From Microbacteriaceae bacterium (lineage in GTDB: Bacteria > Actinomycetota > Actinomycetes > Actinomycetales > Microbacteriaceae), in the NCBI GenBank assembly GCA_025464975.1, contig JAODMT010000017.1:143830-207829 (forward strand): a DNA stretch of 64,000 nt, read 5' to 3'. A program made the translations under genes and the position numbers. Positions 28,187-34,918 of this stretch are shown piece by piece (positions within the stretch are counted from its first letter, which is position 1; the number at the start of each line of letters is the position of its first letter). The notes beneath the pieces were generated by a model that ran no database searches, had not been told where the DNA came from, and worked only from the letters and a program-made list of their open reading frames with translations.

Positions 28187-29203
28187 CTACACGGACTCCT
28201 TGGACCCACGACGCGACAGCACCAGATTTATGAGCACGGCTCCGACTATCACGACACCGCTGACGACATTCTGGAAGAAGGGGTTGATGCCGAGCAGGAT
28301 GAGCCCATTGCCGATGATGGCGATGAAGAACACGCCGAGCAGCGTGCCGAGCATTGATCCCCGCCCGCCCGCGAGCGACGTACCGCCGACAACAACGGCC
28401 GCGATCACGTCGAACTCGAGTCCGGAAGCGGCGGTCGCGTTCCCACCGGTGAGTCGGCCAGCGGTGATAATGCCAACGACAGCCGATAGGACGCCGGTTC
28501 CCACGAACACGAGAACCCGGATCCGCGCCACTTTGATGCCACTTAGAATCGCCGCCTTCGCGTTTCCCCCGACGGCGAACACGGATCGGCCGAAGCTCGT
28601 CCGACGAGAGATGAAGAGGTACACCCCGAACAGCACAAACATCACAGCGGCGCTGACGGGGAATCCGCCAGGGAGTGTCCCGCCGATGAAGTCCATGAAT
28701 CCGTTGTCCCTCAAGGGCACAGGGAGCGCGTTCGTCATAAACTCCGCCTGACCACGCAATGCGAGCCAAAGCCCGAGAGTCACAACGAACGATGGAACGC
28801 CGAAATGCGCGCGGAGCCAGCCTGCAAACGCGCCAACCAGTGCGCCTCCAACGAGAGTCACAACAATTGCGATCGGCAGCCCGAAGTGCCAAGGACCCGC
28901 CATTTCCGACAACATGACGGACCAGAATGCGACCGCCGGCCCGACGCTGATGTCTATCTCCCCGGCGACAATAACGAGGGTGCCGGCCCAGGCGATGATC
29001 CCGACATCCGCCGCCGACTGAAGGATGCTGAAGGCGTTGCGCGTCGTACCGAAGTGGGGCGCCGTCGCGCTCAGCACGATCCAGAGGATCACGATGCCAG
29101 CGATCAAACCGATGACGTTGAGGTTCTGGGGGCTGAGCGAGGGGAGCAGACGTCGCCGGGGGGTCGGAGGCGGAGTCTGTGTGGTGCTCAGCGAGGTATC
29201 CAT
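28187..29203 (-). CDS. CUT2 sugar ABC transporter permease (RbsC-like)
   Basis: A 338-residue membrane protein with about eight to ten spans and the RbsC-family loops AGEIDISVGPAVAFWS, NAKAAILSGIKV and VVVGGTSLAGGRGSMLGTLLG. The ATG at 29203 follows AAAGGAA; an open frame further upstream is part of the ATPase gene in another frame. It forms the channel for a monosaccharide with the ATPase encoded upstream. It is the last gene of the importer operon and is followed by a strong terminator. Confidence 0.93.
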   Translation of the reverse strand: MDTSLSTTQTPPPTPRRRLLPSLSPQNLNVIGLIAGIVILWIVLSATAPHFGTTRNAFSILQSAADVGIIAWAGTLVIVAGEIDISVGPAVAFWSVMLSEMAGPWHFGLPIAIVVTLVGGALVGAFAGWLRAHFGVPSFVVTLGLWLALRGQAEFMTNALPVPLRDNGFMDFIGGTLPGGFPVSAAVMFVLFGVYLFISRRTSFGRSVFAVGGNAKAAILSGIKVARIRVLVFVGTGVLSAVVGIITAGRLTGGNATAASGLEFDVIAAVVVGGTSLAGGRGSMLGTLLGVFFIAIIGNGLILLGINPFFQNVVSGVVIVGAVLINLVLSRRGSKESV

Positions 29204-29232
29204 TGTGCAATTCCTTTCGACCGAGCCGTCGC

Positions 29233-30750
29233 TCAGTGTTCCGCCATGGCGGCAGCCAGTAGTGAGTCGGATGAGATATCGGGAGCGCGAACTTCCTGCA
29301 CGAATTCGCCACCGCGCAGGATGTACACGCGGTCGCACACCGCAGGAAGCTCCTCGATCTCGCTCGAAACGAAGACGATACTTCGACCCGCTGCGGCCAG
29401 TTCCCGCACGAGCGCATAGATCTGAGCTTTCGCCTCCACATCGACGCCCCTCGTCGGCTCGTCGAGCAGAAGCACCCGGCTGTCAGCGTGAAGCCATCGG
29501 CCGATGATTGCCTTCTGCTGATTGCCCCCGCTGAGGGTCGCGATTTCGGCATGGGACGAATCGGTCTTGATCGACATGCGCCCGATCTGTGACTCGGCCG
29601 CTCGATCGATGCCTCTCATCGACAGAACACCAGCTGAACTCACTGCTTGCCAATCCGACATCACAATGTTTTCGTCGATGCCGAGGAATGGGAAGATGCC
29701 GTCTTCTTTACGATTCTCGGGGGTGATTCCGATTCCCTTGCCGAGGGCGACCGAGATGCCGCGTCCCGCAATATTTTGCCCATCGATCGTGATCGTCCCG
29801 GCGTTCGGCTTCACTACGCCCGCGAGAGCCGTGAGAATCTCTGTCCGCCCGGAACCGAGAACTCCTGCGATGCCGACGACCTCGCCGCCGCGCAACTCCA
29901 GCTCGATGTTCTTGATTTTCGGTTCCACGCGAAGCCCGCTGACGGAGAGCAGGATCGGGTTATCGGGAGAAGGGGCACAGTCGACGGGCGGGGACTCGGA
30001 TGCGGCATCCCCGAGCATCATCTGCACCACGTCGGCCGTAGTCAGATCGTCGAGTGAGCGCGTGTCGACTATCTCGCCGTCGCGCATGATCGACGCGCTC
30101 GAGGCGACGCGGCGGATCTCATTTAGGCGGTGACTGACGTAAATCACCGCTACACCCTCAGCAGAAAGCTGAGCGACAACATCGAGCACGCGGTCGACCT
30201 CGCCTGCCGCCAGCGAGCTGGTGGGTTCATCGAGGATCAACAGCTTGAGCTCGTCGCGAAGGGCCCGGGCAATCTCAACGAGTTGTTGATCGGCTATACC
30301 GAGTTCCCCGACGGCCTTGTTGGGATCGAGAGTGAGGCCGAGACGGGCGAGCGCTTTCGACGTTTCAAGCTCCATCAACTTGTAGTCGATACCGAGGCGC
30401 GTCGTCGGCCACCGCCCCATAAACATGTTCTCGGCGATCGACATCGAGCCGACCAGCGACAGCTCTTGATAGACCGTGCGCACTCCGAGCCGTCGGGCGC
30501 CCTCTATGCCGCCACTACCCAGAAGGCTCCCGTCAATTCGGACCTCGCCCGCGTCGGGCACCTCGGCACCGGAGAGCAGCCGAATCATGGTCGACTTACC
30601 AGCTCCGTTCTTTCCGAGGAGCGCGCGCACCTCACCCGGCTGGACCGTGAAATCCGTTCGGATGAGGGCGCGCACGTTATGGTAATTCTTCGATGCCGCC
30701 CGCACGTCGGCAACCGGCCATGGATTGCGCGCTGTTGTTGGTGATGCCAT
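29233..30750 (-). CDS. CUT2 sugar ABC transporter ATP-binding protein (RbsA-like)
   Basis: A 505-residue protein with two nucleotide-binding domains. The first has GKNGAGKST (Walker A) and LLILDEPTSSL (Walker B). The second has the degenerate GVLGSGRTE in place of a P-loop but keeps LSGGNQQK and LLLDEPTRGVD. This asymmetry is normal for RbsA/MglA/XylG. It powers monosaccharide import with the RbsC-like permease downstream and the RbsB-like protein upstream. Confidence 0.94.
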   Translation of the reverse strand: MASPTTARNPWPVADVRAASKNYHNVRALIRTDFTVQPGEVRALLGKNGAGKSTMIRLLSGAEVPDAGEVRIDGSLLGSGGIEGARRLGVRTVYQELSLVGSMSIAENMFMGRWPTTRLGIDYKLMELETSKALARLGLTLDPNKAVGELGIADQQLVEIARALRDELKLLILDEPTSSLAAGEVDRVLDVVAQLSAEGVAVIYVSHRLNEIRRVASSASIMRDGEIVDTRSLDDLTTADVVQMMLGDAASESPPVDCAPSPDNPILLSVSGLRVEPKIKNIELELRGGEVVGIAGVLGSGRTEILTALAGVVKPNAGTITIDGQNIAGRGISVALGKGIGITPENRKEDGIFPFLGIDENIVMSDWQAVSSAGVLSMRGIDRAAESQIGRMSIKTDSSHAEIATLSGGNQQKAIIGRWLHADSRVLLLDEPTRGVDVEAKAQIYALVRELAAAGRSIVFVSSEIEELPAVCDRVYILRGGEFVQEVRAPDISSDSLLAAAMAEH

Positions 30751-30794
30751 GAATTTAGCTTCCTTCGAGCGAGCGAGCGGCAGAGCGAGACGCG

Positions 30795-31802
30795 TTAGGG
30801 AGTGCCGTCAGCGTGAGCCGTCAGCCAATCCTTGCCCGCCTGTGCGCCCACATAGAGCTTGATCGGCGCCTGCACGTCGACGTTCGATGGCTTCTTCTTG
30901 CCGTCGACGGCCTTGATCGCCTCGGCGATTGCGAGCTTTCCAACCGACAGGCCAGAGATGTCAACCTCAGCCTTCAACACTGAGCCGTCGACCAGATCGT
31001 TGGCGATATCCGTGGTCATGTCGCCACCGAAAACGACAGTCTTTCCTGCGTGGCCCGTGTTTTCAACGGCCTTCACGCCGCCGACGGTCGCCCCGCCAGA
31101 CTCGCCGAAGAACGCCGTGAGATCCGGATGCGCGGTCAGGATGTTCGTCGCCGTGTCGATCGACTTCGTGGGGTCGGTTGCCTGCTGGTTGGACACGATC
31201 TTGTATCCAGGCACTTTGGCTTTGAGCGCCGACTCAAATCCCTGGCGGCGTTGGACGCACACCTGCACGAACTCACAGTTGAGAACCCCGATCGTGGGGT
31301 TAGCGATCTTGTTCTGCACAAAGTAGTCGGCTGCCGCATCTCCGAGCATTTTGCCGAATTTCACGGGGTCGCCGACGATATACGCATAAACGTATTGTTT
31401 CGTGGCAGCCGGCGAAACGCAGGTGTTGTAGCAAATGACCGGGACGCCGCCCTTAGAAGCCTGACGCACTGCCGGGATGGAACCCGTCGACGACGAGGCC
31501 GACAGGAGGAGGGCATCCACCTGAGCAGAGACGAACGTGTTTACAAACGTGCTCTCTTTCGACGCGTCATCCTGCGCGTTCGACTCGAGCACCTTCACCG
31601 TGCGGCCCGCAGACTTCGCGCCCTCCTGGGCACCCTTCTGCACACCTCCATAGAAACCCTGTGTGTCGAGGTAGATTGCCCCGACCGTGATGCTCTTTTT
31701 GGCGCCGCTGGCGTTGCTGCCAGAGGCGCAGCCCGTTGCCAGGAGCACGACGGCGCCCAGCACTGCGACGATGGTGAGCAGTCGCCTTTTTGTTGGATCC
31801 AC
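30795..31802 (-). CDS. CUT2 sugar ABC transporter substrate-binding lipoprotein (RbsB-like)
   Basis: This 335-residue lipoprotein starts at a GTG at 31802, with the signal MDPTKRRLLTIVAVLGAVVLL and lipobox ATGC. The mature part is of the peripla_BP_4 type (VGAIYLDTQGFYGGVQKGAQ, VFGGDMTTDIANDLVDGS) and would bind a monosaccharide or sugar derivative. It is the first gene of the importer operon. The divergent AraC gene lies about 290 bases away and is the probable regulator. Confidence 0.92.
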   Translation of the reverse strand: MDPTKRRLLTIVAVLGAVVLLATGCASGSNASGAKKSITVGAIYLDTQGFYGGVQKGAQEGAKSAGRTVKVLESNAQDDASKESTFVNTFVSAQVDALLLSASSSTGSIPAVRQASKGGVPVICYNTCVSPAATKQYVYAYIVGDPVKFGKMLGDAAADYFVQNKIANPTIGVLNCEFVQVCVQRRQGFESALKAKVPGYKIVSNQQATDPTKSIDTATNILTAHPDLTAFFGESGGATVGGVKAVENTGHAGKTVVFGGDMTTDIANDLVDGSVLKAEVDISGLSVGKLAIAEAIKAVDGKKKPSNVDVQAPIKLYVGAQAGKDWLTAHADGTP

Positions 31803-32088
31803 TTTGACCTGTTCCTGACCCGGGACGTTGCCGGAGTCGTTGTGTTGCCCGGCTCTCGATTAGAGGCCGCTGACGAATGGTGGTGAGAGGGAGTCCGGAT
31901 GGCGGTGCTGACCGCGCGAACCGGCGGAGTGGGCGCATTGATCTGGGCGGATCAACGGTTTCTCGCGTTCTAAGGCGGGCGTAGAGACCACTTTGTCATG
32001 ACCACAACCCTAGGAAGCCTCCGACAGCCCCAGAATGGGTCAACTTACGAGAAACATAAACGATTCGCTGGTAGTACGCTCTCACTCC

Positions 32089-32967
32089 ATGAGCATTGCA
32101 GAGGGATTCGAGCATCAGCGGATGGTCGTCGTGCCGCCCACCGCCGTCGCCGCCGCGCTGAATACGCCGGTGACGCGGAGGCTGGTCGTCACGGCCTCTG
32201 GCTACTTTCCAGAGGCCCGAAATCACGCGAGAGTGCGGGAGACGGGCGTGGAGGAGAACATCATCATCCTGTGTGTTTCCGGCTCAGGATGGGCACAAAT
32301 CGGCGATGAACAATTGCGGATCGGAGCGTCGTCTGTGCTGCTGGTGCCTGCCGGTCGACCGCATCGTTATGGCTCATCCAAGGAATCTCCATGGACAATC
32401 TGGTGGTGTCATGTTCGAGGAACGGATGCCGCAGAACTTTTGGATGCGATCGCGGTGAACCACTCGAACAGCGTCTCGATTCGCGACCCCGAGCGTGTGG
32501 TGCCATTTGCCGAGAACATCCTTTCGGAGCTTCTTCGTGACACCTCACCCGCGCGGCTGGTGAGCGCAGCGGGGTCGGCTTGGAACCTGATGACCCATAT
32601 CGCCACCGACGGGATCTTGCGCGATCGCGGCGAACCAGTCGAACGCGCAATCGCCTATCTCCGAGACACGCTCGATACCTCCGTTCGCGTACCGGAGCTC
32701 GCCGCGATGGTGGGTGTCTCCTCTTCCCATTTGAGCGCGCTGTTCAATCGGGCGACCGGCGGCGGAGTTCTGGCGTATCAGACTGGGTTGCGCGCTGCTC
32801 GGGCGCGGCACCTGCTCGACACGACCACTATGACCGTGGGCGAGATTGCCGTGGAGGTTGGATATTCCGATCCCCTGTATTTCTCGAGGCTCTTCCGCAA
32901 GGCACAGGGCCAGAGTCCTCGCCAGTATCGCTCACGGCCCTCGGGCGAGAACTCAGCGGTGGGTTAG
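32089..32967 (+). CDS. AraC family transcriptional regulator
   Basis: This protein has 292 residues from the ATG at 32089; an in-frame ATG at 32035 would add 18 residues and cannot be excluded. The N-terminal cupin-type sensor (IILCVSGSGWAQIGDEQL, LLVPAGRPHRYG) is followed by a C-terminal double HTH of about 95 residues (VPELAAMVGVSSSHLSALFNR, VGEIAVEVGYSDPLYFSRLFRKAQG). It resembles regulators of sugar utilisation. It is divergent from the RbsB-like gene and so probably activates the importer and the DUF5107 operon in response to the imported sugar. Confidence 0.9.
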   Translation: MSIAEGFEHQRMVVVPPTAVAAALNTPVTRRLVVTASGYFPEARNHARVRETGVEENIIILCVSGSGWAQIGDEQLRIGASSVLLVPAGRPHRYGSSKESPWTIWWCHVRGTDAAELLDAIAVNHSNSVSIRDPERVVPFAENILSELLRDTSPARLVSAAGSAWNLMTHIATDGILRDRGEPVERAIAYLRDTLDTSVRVPELAAMVGVSSSHLSALFNRATGGGVLAYQTGLRAARARHLLDTTTMTVGEIAVEVGYSDPLYFSRLFRKAQGQSPRQYRSRPSGENSAVG

Positions 32968-33563
32968 CGGCGCGTTCATCGGCCCGGTGATCGTTCGAAA
33001 TGAACCGACACGCCTAACCCGTGTTGAGTACTGCCGGCCGACAATTCCGCCGCGCCACCTATAAGGGCGACCCCCCCAGATGAGCGGCGTAGGTAACCCT
33101 TCTCGCAACGAAGTCGCTGATTAGCGGCCTGGAACTAAGCTCCAATGAGCGCTTGCATCCTCACGGAACTACGGGGCTTGGTTTGCTGCCGCAAACAGCG
33201 ACTACGTCATAAATCACCAGAAAACCGATTGTTCTCCATCCAGCGGCATTTCATACCATCAGCGCAGGGACCAAAGTTTGCCGCTGGAAAGCGGTGGCAT
33301 CCTTCCTCGGATACCACGAGCGCCAGCGCGTCCTCCTACCCACCCGGTAGTCGTCACAACGGGTGTGGGCATCTCACCGCACGTGATATCTCGGCGGAAG
33401 CAGTGACCGGAATCGCGCCGCTCGCGCATGCGTCGGCGACTGTGGTCAAGCTTCATGGTGACTGCATGGATCTGCGCAGCCTGACCGCCCCTGCGGACCT
33501 GGCTGAATATCCCACCGTCAATTCGGGCCCGATTAGGGCCCGCCAAACCATTTCCAAAGTAAG
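32968..33563. other. Intergenic region without a supported gene
   Basis: This stretch of about 600 bases lies between the AraC gene and the tRNA-fragment terminator. Open frames on both strands lack ribosome sites and recognisable motifs. I see no convincing RNA gene or repeat. It is probably decayed sequence or regulatory DNA at the border of the accessory region. Confidence 0.4.
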
Positions 33564-33597
33564 AAACCCCTGACAAGAGTCCTCTCATCAGGGGTTT
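33564..33597 (-). terminator. Intrinsic terminator downstream of the tRNA fragment
   Basis: AAACCCCTGA (33564-33573) pairs with TCAGGGGTTT (33588-33597), a perfect 10-base stem. On the minus strand it follows directly on the CCA end of the tRNA-like sequence and runs into TTTCTTACTTT, a T-rich tail. This is the normal layout after a tRNA gene. Confidence 0.8.
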
Positions 33598-33642
33598 GGT
33601 GGATCCAAGGGGATTCGAACCCCTGACCCCCTGTAAGACAGG
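33597..33642 (-). pseudogene. 3' part of a tRNA gene (Val-like), probable attachment-site remnant
   Basis: On the minus strand this reads the 3' half of a tRNA. The T-arm is AGGGG-TTCGAAT-CCCCT (33608-33624) with a perfect 5-base stem, followed by TGGATCC, the discriminator A and an encoded CCA. Before it comes CCTGTCTTACAG, which resembles the tRNA-Val(UAC) anticodon arm but lacks about four bases needed for a 7-base loop and 5-base stem. No matching 5' acceptor (GGATCCA) or D-arm is found to the right. A 3' tRNA end with its terminator is typical of DNA displaced by an island that integrated into the tRNA. Confidence 0.65.
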
Positions 33643-33862
33643 TCTGAACTCCGAGAGGCGGTGAATAAGCCAATATCCCATACGTTTACTGGCCTCCAGC
33701 AGCCTCAGCAAAGTGAAGCCGGCAAGCTCATTTCGCGTTATTTGCCCCTGTTTGAAGCTGAAAGCGTGACGAAAGCGTGATTGCCCGGGGCTTCAGGAAA
33801 GGCCTCGCGCGTCGGATTCTGACGCTTGTCCAGCTAGCTCCTCGCGCTGCAAGGCGAGATCT

Positions 33863-33881
33863 CTCCCGGCGTAGCCGGGAG
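33863..33881 (-). terminator. GC-rich triloop hairpin after the DUF2510 gene
   Basis: CTCCCGGC-GTA-GCCGGGAG is a perfect 8-base stem with a 3-base loop, immediately after the TAG of the leftward DUF2510 gene. No T-run follows. It may end that transcript; other triloop hairpins of similar type occur at 53488-53634. Confidence 0.5.
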
Positions 33882-34526
33882 CTAGAGCTCAAATACAGCA
33901 CCACAGCGCTGACACTGCCAGGAGCGCGACCACCGGGCGAGGGCGTTCGGGTACTCGTCACGGTTGTAGGGCGCTTCGCTCAGAAGCGCCAGCACGGTGC
34001 CCCACAGGACAAGCACAGCACCGATGATGGCTGGGGCGCCGACATTCACCACAGCGAACCCGATCCTGTCCGCTGCAAGCGCGTAGCCCACCCATCCACC
34101 GAATCCACCGATAGCGATCCCGATGAGGATCAGCGTGATCCCGTTCCGCCGCTTTCGTGGCGGGGATGCCTCGCGCGCCGCCGCCGTCAGTGTGGTTGTG
34201 CGCTGGGTGGTTGTGAAGGTTGCCGTGTGGCCGGGCTGACCCCCGCTGCCGTCTACCCAGCCGGTCGACGTCCCGCGGGTCGTACCGTGGGACGTCCCGT
34301 TGGCAACGATCATTCTGAGCGTCGTCGTGTCCGTCGAGCCGCAGTGCGGACATGCTCCTGACGTCGCGGCTCGAGCCTGGGCCTGAACCGGCGCCGCGGG
34401 CGCGGGCTGTTCTGTACGGGTGTGCTCGGTCCAAGCGGCGCCATTCCACCAGCGGTCCTGACCAAGCACGTTCCGGTCCGGATACCAAGCTGCTGGCGGT
34501 GGTTCGTTCCCCGTTGCATTGCTCAT
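33882..34526 (-). CDS. DUF2510 and zinc-ribbon membrane protein
   Basis: A 214-residue protein. Residues about 12-35 are a DUF2510 motif (AAWYPDRNVLGQDRWWNGAAWTEH). Then follow a CPHCG half zinc finger, a Thr-rich linker, two membrane spans (ITLILIGIAIGGFGGWVGYAL and a second about residue 165), and a C-terminal CQRCG that could complete the zinc site. Such proteins are common in actinobacteria; function is unknown. GGAGG precedes the ATG at 34526. It is the first intact gene of the accessory region beside the tRNA fragment. Confidence 0.8.
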   Translation of the reverse strand: MSNATGNEPPPAAWYPDRNVLGQDRWWNGAAWTEHTRTEQPAPAAPVQAQARAATSGACPHCGSTDTTTLRMIVANGTSHGTTRGTSTGWVDGSGGQPGHTATFTTTQRTTTLTAAAREASPPRKRRNGITLILIGIAIGGFGGWVGYALAADRIGFAVVNVGAPAIIGAVLVLWGTVLALLSEAPYNRDEYPNALARWSRSWQCQRCGAVFEL

Positions 34527-34918
34527 GCGTCCTCCGCCTCCGCCGCGAGTCTAGTGAACACCTCGCTGAAGCGTTGTCCGGTCTCATCAACGACCGCATA
34601 CCGTGGAGATCATCGCCGCGCTGCACTACCGCCAGGACCCCAAGCAACTGGATGACCGGCTCAACGGTAGCGACTGACGCCCTACTGCTCGTCGGGCTCG
34701 TGCTCATACAGTCGGAGAGCCGGCCAGTGGCGGCGGGAGAAGCTTTGCTCGGGCCCCGTGAGTCGGGCTTAGTGGCGAGTGTTGGCTGCTAGCCTGTCGG
34801 TTCGCGACGGGACGCGATCGGTTTCGCCGTGATCGTGACAGCTGCGTGGTGATAGCTGTCCCGCCTCCGGCAGTCGCGGTCCGGCGGTCAGGTGCTGGCG
34901 ACTTTTCGGCCGGCGCCA
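34527..34918. other. Intergenic region before hsdR
   Basis: No supported gene is present. A short plus-strand run (34603-34677) reads like the end of a protein (VEIIAALHYRQDPKQLDDRL, then stop) but has no credible start and is likely a relic. The region separates two leftward genes and must hold the terminator of hsdR and the promoter of the DUF2510 gene, but neither is obvious. Confidence 0.35.

Noticed and set aside
33145..33711. Open frames on both strands around the tRNA fragment
   Set aside because: The minus-strand frame reads through the tRNA 3' end (a common false protein ending in a GSNPLGSTK-like string), and the plus frame has no motif.
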